Source of the DNA: JAVBUZ01 sp031554725
GTDB taxonomy: Bacteria > Bacillota > Clostridia > Lachnospirales > Lachnospiraceae
Assembly (NCBI GenBank): GCA_031554725.1
Contig: JAVBUZ010000032.1
Coordinates: 1-14,511 of the forward strand
DNA: 14,511 bases
Direction: 5' to 3'
A program made the translations under genes and the position numbers. Of the stretch, positions 1 to 8,953 are shown in pieces. Position 1 is the stretch's first letter. Each line of letters starts with the position of its first letter. The notes beneath the pieces were generated by a model that was not told the origin of the DNA, did no database searches, and saw only the letters and a list, made by a program, of their open reading frames with translations.

Positions 1-128
1 ACGTAACGTCCTGTATCTGCATCCATATCCGTCTTTCGATTCCTAGTTACTCCACAAGCTGTAAATAGGATACAAAGCATAATTAGCACCATGTAGAGAA
101 GTACCCTTGATAATTTTGATGTTTTCAT
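1..128 (-). CDS. Putative lipoprotein, N-terminal fragment
   Basis: The reverse strand opens with ATG at 126-128 and stays open for 42 codons to the window edge. The N-terminus has a short basic stretch (MKTSKLSR), a hydrophobic core (VLLYMVLIMLCILF) and then T-A-C-G. This is a type II signal peptide with a lipobox ending in Cys25, so the mature protein would be lipid-anchored outside the membrane. After the Cys the chain is polar (VTRNRKTDMDAD), like a linker. A G-rich stretch (GGGGG at 140-144, GCGGG nearer the start) may be the ribosome binding site, but it is not a clean Shine-Dalgarno. The gene lies 125 bp downstream of gltD, behind a terminator and its own promoter, so it is probably a separate unit. 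The function cannot be told from this fragment. Confidence 0.6.
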   Translation of the reverse strand, partial: MKTSKLSRVLLYMVLIMLCILFTACGVTRNRKTDMDADTGRY

Positions 129-182
129 TGTTTTCCCGCTACCCCCAATTTTAATTATGCACATATAATAAGACTAGTGCTA

Positions 183-211
183 ATTATACTCGCAAAATTC
201 AAGTGTGTAAA
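183..211 (-). promoter_or_regulatory. Sigma-A-type promoter for the lipoprotein gene
   Basis: On the reverse strand there is TTTACA at 206-211 (5 of 6 to TTGACA), a 17-nt spacer, and a perfect TATAAT at 183-188. It starts two bases beyond the gltD terminator stem and points at the lipoprotein start about 55 nt downstream. The match is strong and well placed, but it is inferred from consensus only. Confidence 0.55.
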
Positions 212-212
212 T

Positions 213-246
213 GGCAACCTAGAAAGTCTTGATTTTCTAAGTTGCC
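213..246 (-). terminator. Hairpin terminator of gltD
   Basis: Positions 213-225 pair with 234-246 to give a 13-bp stem around an 8-nt loop, 7 bases beyond the gltD stop codon. The only imperfect pair (219/240) is a G-U wobble when read on the reverse strand but a C-A mismatch on the forward strand, which favours a leftward transcript. The U tract after the stem is poor (AUUUA), so termination may be incomplete. Confidence 0.5.
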
Positions 247-253
247 TTGCTCT

Positions 254-1744
254 TTATACACTCAGATTAGAATATCCCATAAGACTCCTATCCACAGCCT
301 TTGCTACTTCTCTTCCCTCTTTAATAGCCCAGACCACAAGTGACTGCCCTCTGTGCATATCACCCGTTACAAATACATTGCTTACATTTGTATGGTATTC
401 ATGTAGCGTGGTTTTCACATTACTTCTTCCATCAATTTCAACCTTAAATGCATCCGTTACATACTTTTCACTTCCTAAAAATCCTGCCGCAATTAATACA
501 ACTTCCGCCGCTAGAATTACTTCACTTCCATGTATTTCTATCGGTTGTATCTTTCCTGTTTTTTCATCTTTTTCCCAAGCAAGCTTTACAATTTTAACCC
601 CTTTGAGATTTCCACCTTTGTCTTTCAGAAACTCCTTGATGGTGCTCTCATAAATACGTGGGTCATGACCCAAAATTGCAGCGGCCTCTTCCTGACCATA
701 GTCTGTTTTACAAACCTTCGGCCATTGTGGCCAAGGATTATCCTTTCCACGTTTGCTAGGAGCCTTGGGCATCATTTCCAATTGAACAACAGATTTACAT
801 CCATGTCTCATAGCCGTTCCGACGCAATCATTGCCAGTATCACCGCCGCCTACGATTACCACATTCTTACCTTTTGTAGTAATATACTTCTTATCTGCAA
901 AGGCTGAATCCAAAAGGCTTTTGGTATTGGCCTTTAAAAAGTCCACCGCAAAATAAATTCCCTTTGCATCACGTCCTGGTGCTACGATATCTCTTGGGTT
1001 GGAGGCGCCACAAGCTAAAATGATTCTATCAAATTCTTTTAAAAGCTCTTCTACCTTAGTATCCTTTCCCACATCTACACTGGTTTTAAATACGATTCCT
1101 TCCGCTTCCATAATTTTAATTTTTCTATGAACAATCTGTTTCTCTAGCTTCATATTGGGAATGCCATACATTAAGAGTCCACCTACTCTATCTGAACGTT
1201 CAAAAACTGTTACTAAATGTCCTCTTTGATTTAAGCCGTCCGCTGCTGCTAGCCCAGAAGGGCCACTTCCGATAATTGCTACCTTTTTTCCAGTTCGAGA
1301 TTTTGGAATTTGGGGTACTGCATATCCCTTTTTATAGGCATTCTCAATAATCGCATACTCGTTTTCCTTTGTAGCTACAGGATCACCATTTAATCCGCAA
1401 GTACATGCTGCCTCGCAAAGAGCAGGGCACACTCTTGAAGTGAATTCGGGAAAATTATTGGTCTTTTTCAAACGCTCATATGCCTGCTCCCAGTTTCCCA
1501 AAAAAACTAAGTCATTCCACTCTGGGATTAAATTGTGAAGAGGACATCCCGAAGTCATTCCCGCAATATCCATACCGTATTGGCAAAAAGGAACGCCACA
1601 CTCCATACAGCGGGCCCCTTGCTGTTGCTGCTTTTCTAAGGAAAGATGCTTATGAAATTCATTAAAATTTTTAATTCTTTCTTTTGGTTTTACGACCGAG
1701 CTTGTTTCTCGGTCATAATCCATAAATCCAGTTGGTTTTCCCAT
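254..1744 (-). CDS. gltD: Glutamate synthase (NADPH) small subunit
   Basis: This is the 496-residue beta subunit of glutamate synthase. It oxidises NADPH through FAD and passes electrons through iron-sulfur clusters to the large subunit GltB. The N-terminal cluster domain shows two Cys groups: C46, C49, C54, C67 and C106, C110, C114, C116. The FAD-binding fold begins at about residue 155 (IIGSGPSGLAAA) and the NADPH-binding fold at about 295 (VVIVGGGDTGND). A C-terminal FAD motif follows (VFVTGDMHRGQSLV). Length is normal for the family. The start ATG at 1742-1744 has the site AGAGGTG upstream, overlapping the gltB stop; the gap to gltB is only 12 nt, so the two are co-transcribed and probably translationally coupled. 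Related dihydropyrimidine dehydrogenase or NfnB-like subunits share this fold, but adjacency to gltB settles the call. Confidence 0.96.
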   Translation of the reverse strand: MGKPTGFMDYDRETSSVVKPKERIKNFNEFHKHLSLEKQQQQGARCMECGVPFCQYGMDIAGMTSGCPLHNLIPEWNDLVFLGNWEQAYERLKKTNNFPEFTSRVCPALCEAACTCGLNGDPVATKENEYAIIENAYKKGYAVPQIPKSRTGKKVAIIGSGPSGLAAADGLNQRGHLVTVFERSDRVGGLLMYGIPNMKLEKQIVHRKIKIMEAEGIVFKTSVDVGKDTKVEELLKEFDRIILACGASNPRDIVAPGRDAKGIYFAVDFLKANTKSLLDSAFADKKYITTKGKNVVIVGGGDTGNDCVGTAMRHGCKSVVQLEMMPKAPSKRGKDNPWPQWPKVCKTDYGQEEAAAILGHDPRIYESTIKEFLKDKGGNLKGVKIVKLAWEKDEKTGKIQPIEIHGSEVILAAEVVLIAAGFLGSEKYVTDAFKVEIDGRSNVKTTLHEYHTNVSNVFVTGDMHRGQSLVVWAIKEGREVAKAVDRSLMGYSNLSV

Positions 1745-1756
1745 TTATAAGCACCT

Positions 1757-4700
1757 CTACTTTCTAGTATTTGCATAAAAAGCTTCAATTTGCGCTTGGT
1801 CTGCACTCAAGCCTTTTTCTTCCATCTGTACGATTGTTTTCTGCATTCTATCGTAATCATGAGGGATAATCTTTTTAAACCTTGGCAAATATTCTGCAAA
1901 GTTATCCAATATTAATTTCCCCCTTTTTGAATGCGTATGAGCAACATACTGCTCAATTATCTCTTTTAACTCCTTCATATCATACTTAGAAGTAATTTCG
2001 TACGAGGATATCATTTCTTTATTTAGACGTGTATACAATTCATTATTTTCATCCAAAACATAGGCAATACCACCACTCATACCAGCTGCAAAGTTTTTAC
2101 CTGTAGTTCCTAAGACCACCACTCTACCACCTGTCATATACTCACAGCCATGATCGCCCACACCCTCTACAACCGCAATAGCACCTGAGTTTCTTACACA
2201 AAAACGTTCCCCTGCCACACCACATATAAAGGCTTTACCACTGGTAGCACCATAAAGGGCAACATTTCCAATAATAATATTTTCATCCTCCTTAAAGCGG
2301 CTTTCCTTGGGTGGATACACTACTAGCTTTCCGCCTGAAAGGCCTTTTCCAAAGTAGTCATTACTTTCACCAACAAGCTCTAAGGTTAAACCGTTTGGAA
2401 TAAAAGCCCCAAAACTTTGACCACCAGCTCCCCCACAGATAATCTTATAGGTATCCTCTGGCAAAGAATCTTGAAATCTCTTGGTTATTTCCGAGCCTAA
2501 AATTGTGCCAAAAGATCTATCCGTATTTGTTACCGTAACCTCTATTGTTTTCTTTTCCTTTACCTTCATTGCTTCTGAAAGTTGTTTTAAAAGAACTGTT
2601 TCATCCTTGGTTTTTTCTAATTCAAAGTCAAATATCTGTTTCGGGTCAAAGGTTACTTTTTCTTTGTTACCGAGGTATGGGTTTGCTAGAATAAGGCTCA
2701 AATCCACCTTTTCTTGCAGGGAAGATAAACTACTCTTTTTCTTAAGCAAATCCGTTCTTCCCACTAACTCATCAATAGTGCGTACTCCTAGTTTTGCCAT
2801 ATATTCTCTTAGCTCCTGAGCAATAAACTGCATAAAATTCATGACATACTCTGGTTTACCCCTAAAGTTTTTTCGCAGCTCGGGGTTTTGTGTTGCCACC
2901 CCAACAGGGCAGGTATCTAGGTTGCATACTCGCATCATAACACAACCCATGGTTACAAGCGGAGCCGTTGCAAAACCAAATTCTTCTGCACCTAAAATAG
3001 CTGCAATCGCTACATCTCTACCACTCATCAGCTTCCCGTCTGTTTCGATGCGAACCTTATTACGAAGGCCATTCATAATTAAGGTTTGGTGTGTTTCTGC
3101 TAAACCTAGCTCCCAAGGCAGACCTGCATTGTGAATAGAACTTCCTGGTGCCGCACCTGTGCCACCATCATAGCCAGAAACTAAAATAACCTGTGCGCCA
3201 GCCTTTGCCACCCCGGCTGCAACCGTACCTACTCCAGCTTCTGACACAAGCTTTACAGAAATACGAGCATCCTTATTTGCATTTTTCAAATCATAAATGA
3301 GCTGTGCTAAGTCCTCAATGGAATAAATATCATGATGAGGAGGCGGAGAAATGAGACCTACTCCAGGCGTAGAATGCCTTGTCTTTGCAATCCAAGGATA
3401 CACCTTTTCACTTGGCAGATGGCCTCCCTCACCGGGCTTTGCTCCCTGCGCCATCTTAATTTGAATTTCTTTGGCACTTACTAAATATCGACTAGTTACC
3501 CCAAAGCGCCCCGAAGCCACCTGCTTTATAGCCGAACAACGATTTATCCCATCTTCTCCCGTGGTCATTCTTTCTAAATCCTCTCCACCTTCGCCAGAGT
3601 TGGATTTACCCTGAAGCCTGTTCATAGCAATTGCCAAGGTCTCATGTGCTTCCTTTGAAATCGAACCATAGGACATGGCTCCAGTTTTAAATCTGGTTAC
3701 GATGGACTCAATACTCTCTACCTCTTCTAGCGAAACTCCCTTTTTAGGGTAAGCAAACTCTAATAACCCGCGGAGGTTTTTTATGGATTCTTCCGTATTT
3801 ACGAGCTGGGTATATTGCTTAAACAAGCTGTAATCACCACGCTTTGTAGACTCCTGCAGCAAATGAATGGTAGCAGGATTATACAGATGTTCATCGGCGC
3901 CACTTCTCATTTTGTGATGTCCTGGACTATCTAAGGTTAGATCTACTCCTAGCCCTAGCGGATCAAATGCTCTAGAGTGTAACATATCCACATCTTTTTC
4001 AATATCCTTAATCGTCATTCCACCTACTCTGCACACCGTATTAGGGAAATATTTATCAATTACCCCCACATCAATACCTATCGCCTCAAAAATCTGAGCG
4101 CCCTGATAGGATTGAATGGTGCTAATTCCCATCTTTGATGCAATTTTTACTATGCCATGAATTACTGCATTGTTATAATCCTCTACGGCTGCATAATAGT
4201 CCTTATCTAACATATTGTTTTCAATAAGTTCCTTAATGGAATCAAGGGCTAAATATGGGTTGATTGCGCATGCTCCATAGCCTAAAAGGGTGGCAAAATG
4301 GTGCACCTCTCTTGGTTCTGCCGACTCTAAAATCAAAGCTACCCTAGTTCTTTTCTTTGTTTTGACCAGATATTGATTTAACGCAGACACTGCTAGTAAG
4401 GAGGGAATTGCTACATGATTTTCATCCACTCCGCGATCAGACAAAATAAGTACATTGACACCTTCTCGATAAGCTCTGTCTACTTCCACAAATAATCGAT
4501 CGATGGCTTTCTCCAAGCTAGTATTCTTGTAGTAGGTAATGGAAATAACATCTACCTTAAAGCCTTCAGCCTTCATTCCTTTTATTTTTAACAAGTCGGT
4601 ATTTGTTAAAATCGGATTATTTACCCGCAGTACCTTGCAGTTACTTGGCACTTCCTCTAAAACATTTCCTTCTCTTCCTACATAAACCGTGGTAGAGGTT

Positions 4701-6304
4701 ACCACCTCCTCACGAATTGCGTCTATTGGTGGATTAGTTACCTGCGCAAAAAGCTGCTTAAAGGAGTTAAAAAGGGGATAATGGGTTTTACTCAAAACTG
4801 GAAGAGGTATATCCGTACCCATCGCCATAATACTTTCGGACCCATTTTTTGCCATTGGTAAAATACTATTTTTTAATTCATCATAGGTATATCCAAAGGC
4901 CTTTTGCATACGCTGGCGCTCCATATAACTAAATTCTGGCACCCTTTGATTTGGTATTTTCAGGCTCTTTAATTCAATTAAATTGCTATCAAGCCACTCA
5001 CCATAAGGCTGACGCCTAGCATACTTTTCTTTGATTTCATCATCATCAATAATTTTGCCTTTGATCGTATCGACCAAAAGCATTTTACCTGGGCATAGTC
5101 GTTCCTTTCGAACAATTTTTTCAGCTGGTATATCTAAAACACCAACCTCCGAGGATAAAATAAGCTGATTGTCATCGGTAAGCATATAGCGAGAAGGACG
5201 TAGACCATTTCTGTCTAAAACAGCACCCATAATATCACCATCAGAAAACAGAATCGATGCAGGTCCATCCCATGGCTCCATCATAGTCGCATAGTATTGG
5301 TAAAAGTCCTTTTTGCTCTGACTCATTAGTCTGTTATTTGCCCATGGCTCTGGAATTGCAATCATTACCGCCAGAGGCAAATCCATTCCACTCATTACCA
5401 AAAATTCTAATGTGTTATCTAACATCGCTGAATCTGAACCAGTTTTATTTATCGCTGGAAGCACCTTATGAAACTGGCCATTCAAATGCTCGGATTCCAT
5501 ATTTTCTTCACGGGCCAACATCTTATCTGCATTACCACGAATGGTATTTATTTCTCCGTTATGGACAATAAATCTATTGGGATGTGCCCTTTCCCAGCTT
5601 GGGTTCGTATTCGTAGAGAAACGAGAATGAACCATGGCTATAGCTGAAACAAAGTCCTCATTTTGCAGGTCTGCAAAGAAGGTTCTAAGCTGTCCTACCA
5701 AAAACATTCCCTTGTATACAATTGTTCTACTGGATAAAGAAACAACATAAGTATCATCTGTGGACTGTTCAAATACGCGTCTTGCAATATAGAGCTTACG
5801 ATCAAAATCAATTCCCACTTTCACGTCTCGAGGCTTTTTCACAAAAGCTTGAATTATACAAGGCATACACTCTATGGCTCTTTCACCAAGCACCTCTGGA
5901 TAGTTCGGAACCTCTCTCCACCCCAAGAATTCCATGCCTTCTTTTTCCACAATAATTTCAAACATTTTCTTTGCTTGATTTTTTCTAAGCTCATCTTGCG
6001 GGAAAAAAATTATGCCTACTCCATACTCTCGTTCTTTTCCTAGTTTGATTCCTAGAGAAGCTGTTACCTTTTCAAAGAATTTATGTGGAATTTGAGTCAA
6101 AATCCCTACACCATCTCCTGTTTTTCCTAAAGCATCTTTACCCGCCCTATGCTCTAAATTTTCCACAATTTTCAAAGCATTTTCCACAGTTACGCGGGTC
6201 TTTTCACCCTTCACATTTACGCATGCACCAATGCCACAATTATCATGCTCAAACTGCGCTCTATATAATGGTGCCTTCGGTGCCGTCATTTTAGCGTCAA
6301 ACAT
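1757..6304 (-). CDS. gltB: Glutamate synthase (NADPH) large subunit
   Basis: This alpha subunit hydrolyses glutamine and uses the released ammonia, channelled internally, to aminate 2-oxoglutarate at an FMN site. I place the start at ATG 6304 (1515 residues) because GAGG lies 6 nt before it. The frame also allows GTG at 6322 and ATG at 6316, both with poor ribosome sites. From 6304 the catalytic Ntn Cys is residue 23 (EHDNCGIG), so a 22-residue propeptide would be cleaved. Domains in order: class II glutamine amidotransferase (about 23-430), central domain, FMN-binding synthase domain with GAMSYGSIS near residue 875, the [3Fe-4S] ligands C1121, C1127 and C1132, and the C-terminal GXGXG beta-helix domain (about 1230-1440). 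No consensus promoter is obvious in the short space after the terminator at 6357-6395. The stop is TAG. Confidence 0.97.
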   Translation of the reverse strand: MFDAKMTAPKAPLYRAQFEHDNCGIGACVNVKGEKTRVTVENALKIVENLEHRAGKDALGKTGDGVGILTQIPHKFFEKVTASLGIKLGKEREYGVGIIFFPQDELRKNQAKKMFEIIVEKEGMEFLGWREVPNYPEVLGERAIECMPCIIQAFVKKPRDVKVGIDFDRKLYIARRVFEQSTDDTYVVSLSSRTIVYKGMFLVGQLRTFFADLQNEDFVSAIAMVHSRFSTNTNPSWERAHPNRFIVHNGEINTIRGNADKMLAREENMESEHLNGQFHKVLPAINKTGSDSAMLDNTLEFLVMSGMDLPLAVMIAIPEPWANNRLMSQSKKDFYQYYATMMEPWDGPASILFSDGDIMGAVLDRNGLRPSRYMLTDDNQLILSSEVGVLDIPAEKIVRKERLCPGKMLLVDTIKGKIIDDDEIKEKYARRQPYGEWLDSNLIELKSLKIPNQRVPEFSYMERQRMQKAFGYTYDELKNSILPMAKNGSESIMAMGTDIPLPVLSKTHYPLFNSFKQLFAQVTNPPIDAIREEVVTSTTVYVGREGNVLEEVPSNCKVLRVNNPILTNTDLLKIKGMKAEGFKVDVISITYYKNTSLEKAIDRLFVEVDRAYREGVNVLILSDRGVDENHVAIPSLLAVSALNQYLVKTKKRTRVALILESAEPREVHHFATLLGYGACAINPYLALDSIKELIENNMLDKDYYAAVEDYNNAVIHGIVKIASKMGISTIQSYQGAQIFEAIGIDVGVIDKYFPNTVCRVGGMTIKDIEKDVDMLHSRAFDPLGLGVDLTLDSPGHHKMRSGADEHLYNPATIHLLQESTKRGDYSLFKQYTQLVNTEESIKNLRGLLEFAYPKKGVSLEEVESIESIVTRFKTGAMSYGSISKEAHETLAIAMNRLQGKSNSGEGGEDLERMTTGEDGINRCSAIKQVASGRFGVTSRYLVSAKEIQIKMAQGAKPGEGGHLPSEKVYPWIAKTRHSTPGVGLISPPPHHDIYSIEDLAQLIYDLKNANKDARISVKLVSEAGVGTVAAGVAKAGAQVILVSGYDGGTGAAPGSSIHNAGLPWELGLAETHQTLIMNGLRNKVRIETDGKLMSGRDVAIAAILGAEEFGFATAPLVTMGCVMMRVCNLDTCPVGVATQNPELRKNFRGKPEYVMNFMQFIAQELREYMAKLGVRTIDELVGRTDLLKKKSSLSSLQEKVDLSLILANPYLGNKEKVTFDPKQIFDFELEKTKDETVLLKQLSEAMKVKEKKTIEVTVTNTDRSFGTILGSEITKRFQDSLPEDTYKIICGGAGGQSFGAFIPNGLTLELVGESNDYFGKGLSGGKLVVYPPKESRFKEDENIIIGNVALYGATSGKAFICGVAGERFCVRNSGAIAVVEGVGDHGCEYMTGGRVVVLGTTGKNFAAGMSGGIAYVLDENNELYTRLNKEMISSYEITSKYDMKELKEIIEQYVAHTHSKRGKLILDNFAEYLPRFKKIIPHDYDRMQKTIVQMEEKGLSADQAQIEAFYANTRK

Positions 6305-6356
6305 ATTTTGCCTCATTTCCACGTTACAAAACGTTCTATTTCATAAATTAAGGTAC

Positions 6357-6395
6357 AAAAAAAATCGCAAAGGAACTTTTTGCGCTCCTTTGCGA
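6357..6395 (-). terminator. Strong intrinsic terminator after the HAD-CPBP gene
   Basis: A perfect 10-bp stem (6365-6374 with 6386-6395, TCGCAAAGGA and its complement) has an 11-nt loop. On the reverse strand it is followed directly by eight T residues (6357-6364). It begins 27 nt after the stop codon of the HAD-CPBP gene and ends the upstream three-gene unit. No T tract follows on the forward strand, so it works leftward only. Confidence 0.9.
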
Positions 6396-6422
6396 CTGTA
6401 GAAATAATATACACCTATTTTT

Positions 6423-7934
6423 TTATCTTGTAAATATTTTTTTTTCTCTTGCCGTTAAATAAATTCCAATAACACCTATTAGCAAGAAGAATATACAAAC
6501 CCACCAATTTAAAATGGCGCCGCCAAAAACTCCCGTATATGAGAGCATATAAACACACATACTTGCAGTAATATGCACTATTATTGGCACATAAAAACTG
6601 CCTAATGCTTCATATAAAAAGGCGATCAGTAAGCCTATAACAAACGCGTATCCTCCTTGTAAAAGACTGCCATTATAGAATCCATAAATAAGAGATGAGA
6701 AGATCATAGAGGCTAGCATACCCATATATTTTTTCATTCTATTGTAAACGATTCCTCTAAACATGATTTCTTCTGCTATTGGTCCACATATTACATAAGC
6801 CATAATTGCTAGTGGCAAGGCTGCCACATTCTTGTTTTCCTGCATCTGTGCATAAACACCCACTTTGTCTGTCACGCCTAAAAGCTCTAGCAAGAGATTT
6901 AGTCCTAGGGAAATTCCCACGGTAGCAAGCATCGCTAAAAGATACGGCTTCACCTGACCATCTAAACTTTTTAGCCTGCTTTCCTCTTCCTTTGCTTTTG
7001 CAAGGTCAGGCTTTCCTAGCTTATATAGAACAATACCGGTAATAATATATGCAATAACACTCGTTATCGCAACCGCATTTCCCGTTACCGCACTAATTGC
7101 GCCCTGAGCATCATGCTCAATCAAGTAAGCGCCTAGGGCAGGTGTGGTTTCTCCCACCGTTAGTATCAGATAGCTTCCAATATAATTTCCTATCTGTAAT
7201 ACAAAATAGGCAATTAATATGGGGAACACTATATTCCACACTTTATTAAAAATAGGTTCATACTTGGCATCTTCTGTTCCACGAAGTAAGAAGCTTTGAA
7301 GCTCCTCTACACTTCGCACGATAAAATCTGCCTTTGCTTCCTTTAATTCTTCCATTCCGCCATATCCATAGGTAACACCAATTGAAGTAATATTATTGGC
7401 CTGTCCACCTTCTACGTCAAACTTACGGTCACCTATAATTGCAACATCTTCTAGAGAAACATTTTCGTCGCCAATAAGCTGTTTTAACGCTTCTTCTACG
7501 ACCTCTTCCTTTTTTCCGCGGGTTCCGTCTAGTTCACTCCCAACCACAACATCAAAATATTGCTTTATTTCAAAATGCTCCAAGATTCTTTCAACAAACA
7601 CAGTTGGTTTGCTAGAAGCAATGGCCATTTTTTTCCCTTTTGCTTTTAGTCTTCTAAGCATTTCATTGATACCTGGATAAATATTATTTTCAAATATTCC
7701 GATATCCTTAAATCTCTCTCGATATTTTTCTATCGCAAGATCCGCCTGCTCTGAAGAAAGAGCGTAAAACTGCATAAAACTGTCTTTTAATGGGGGGCCA
7801 ATAAATGGAGTTAATTTATCCAAATCAGGTTCATCAATCCCACATCCTGCTAGTCCATACTGTACACATTTTGTAATACCTTCCTTAGGATCTGTAAGAG
7901 TCCCATCCAAGTCAAATAATAAGTAATTGTACAT
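6423..7934 (-). CDS. HAD phosphatase fused to CPBP-family membrane domain
   Basis: This 503-residue protein has two parts. Residues 1-215 are a phosphoglycolate-phosphatase-like HAD hydrolase: DLDGTLTD with nucleophile D8 and D10, the Ser motif at 107 (ASSKP), a Lys around 141 and the acidic motif GDRKFD (168-173). Residues 230-500 hold about eight hydrophobic segments of the CPBP (CAAX protease/bacteriocin-processing) type, with E388, E389 and R393 forming EExxxR. Two other motif positions are unusual: the FGxxH His is N421 (YGFYN) and the last Asn of HxxxN is S458 (H454 kept). The membrane domain may therefore be a weak or non-proteolytic member. The ATG has AGGG 7 nt upstream and lies 20 nt after the MraY-like gene, so the two are likely one operon. 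The HAD substrate is unknown. The single frame shows no sign of an artificial join. Confidence 0.85.
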   Translation of the reverse strand: MYNYLLFDLDGTLTDPKEGITKCVQYGLAGCGIDEPDLDKLTPFIGPPLKDSFMQFYALSSEQADLAIEKYRERFKDIGIFENNIYPGINEMLRRLKAKGKKMAIASSKPTVFVERILEHFEIKQYFDVVVGSELDGTRGKKEEVVEEALKQLIGDENVSLEDVAIIGDRKFDVEGGQANNITSIGVTYGYGGMEELKEAKADFIVRSVEELQSFLLRGTEDAKYEPIFNKVWNIVFPILIAYFVLQIGNYIGSYLILTVGETTPALGAYLIEHDAQGAISAVTGNAVAITSVIAYIITGIVLYKLGKPDLAKAKEEESRLKSLDGQVKPYLLAMLATVGISLGLNLLLELLGVTDKVGVYAQMQENKNVAALPLAIMAYVICGPIAEEIMFRGIVYNRMKKYMGMLASMIFSSLIYGFYNGSLLQGGYAFVIGLLIAFLYEALGSFYVPIIVHITASMCVYMLSYTGVFGGAILNWWVCIFFLLIGVIGIYLTAREKKIFTR

Positions 7935-7954
7935 TTTGTTGCCCTTTTACCTTT

Positions 7955-8917
7955 CTATATTATCAACATATATACCGTAGCCATTGCAATTACTACCTGA
8001 ATAATTACAAAGCGAAAAACTGTCTGTGTGTTAGACCATCCTAATACCTTTCTTACATGGTCATGTAAAGGCATACGTGTATTTTTCAAAATGTGTATCT
8101 TGAAAAATCTCAGTAGGAATACCTTTACAAGTCCAAGTCCTCCGTCCACAAGTAACATAAATGCTACTGGAATATATAGAATTGGTCTGCCTGTTTTCAA
8201 GATGGCTATGCTAATAAACATTCCCATCGCTCTAGAGCCTGCATCACCCATCATTAAATTACTTGGAGTTGCATTATACCAAAGGTAACCTAAAATACAT
8301 ACCATGCACAATAAGATGACATAGGAAAAATCCTCTGGCATCTGTGTAATTCGGTTAATTATGTATATAGTTGCTAAGGTAACGATGGTTAAGGTTCCTG
8401 ATAAGCCATCGACACCATCCGTACAGTTTGTTACATTAATGGATACCCAAACTAAAATAATCACTAATATTCCAAAAAGAATCGGCGGAATTACCACCTG
8501 CATATCAAGTGCTGCAATAGTAATTACATTCGAATTATAATGCAAATAGGTAATCGCTGTAGCTATTGACACCGCTAAATCCATAATTCCTTTTTTATAT
8601 TCACCCCATGGCTTCGATGATGCATCATCAAAAAAGCCCGTTAACATCTCAAGTACCACCAATAAAAGATAAATTGCTATCTCCATATCCACTCTTGCAA
8701 AAAGTAGGGTTGCTACCGCAAATACCAAAATAAAGATAACCCCCGCTCCTCTAGGCTTACCTGCTGAAAGCTTTCCATCATGCGCAAATTCTCTTCCTAA
8801 ATCCTTTGGTAAAAAACGACTCAATTTGGAAAGTAAAATGCACGTCGCTACAAATGCGCACAAAATACCAGCAAAAGCAATAATGGGATACTCTGCTCCC
8901 ACAAATCTTTCTATCAT
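7955..8917 (-). CDS. MraY-like undecaprenyl-phosphate phosphosugar transferase
   Basis: This is a 320-residue polytopic membrane enzyme of the MraY/WecA (glycosyltransferase 4) superfamily, which moves a phospho-sugar from a UDP-sugar to a polyprenyl phosphate. Visible motifs in order: FFDD (D97, D98), NVTNCTDGVDGLSG (N161 to G174, with D167 and D170), MMGDAGSRAMG (D225), and MPLHDHVRKVLGWSNTQTV in the C-terminal third. The last motif and total length resemble MraY, which makes lipid I, more than WecA or TagO. However, the usual His triad of MraY (PxHHH) reads H285-D286-H287. No mur or division genes are nearby, so this may be a second MraY-type enzyme rather than the main one. The start is firm: a full GGAGG lies 6 nt upstream of the ATG. 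It follows the MATE gene by 36 nt and precedes the HAD-CPBP gene by 20 nt. Confidence 0.85.
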   Translation of the reverse strand: MIERFVGAEYPIIAFAGILCAFVATCILLSKLSRFLPKDLGREFAHDGKLSAGKPRGAGVIFILVFAVATLLFARVDMEIAIYLLLVVLEMLTGFFDDASSKPWGEYKKGIMDLAVSIATAITYLHYNSNVITIAALDMQVVIPPILFGILVIILVWVSINVTNCTDGVDGLSGTLTIVTLATIYIINRITQMPEDFSYVILLCMVCILGYLWYNATPSNLMMGDAGSRAMGMFISIAILKTGRPILYIPVAFMLLVDGGLGLVKVFLLRFFKIHILKNTRMPLHDHVRKVLGWSNTQTVFRFVIIQVVIAMATVYMLII

Positions 8918-8953
8918 TTTAATCCTCCAAATAATACTTTAACCTAGTATATT

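Noticed and set aside
177..6294. Forward-strand open frames opposite gltD and gltB
   Set aside because: They lie antisense to genes with full motif support, lack ribosome sites and resemble no protein family.
6305..6322. GTG start of gltB at 6322 and ATG at 6316
   Set aside because: Neither has a good ribosome site, whereas ATG 6304 has GAGG 6 nt upstream and leaves a normal short propeptide before the catalytic Cys.
6365..6395. Terminator acting on the forward strand
   Set aside because: The T tract exists only on the reverse-strand transcript, and no forward gene ends there.
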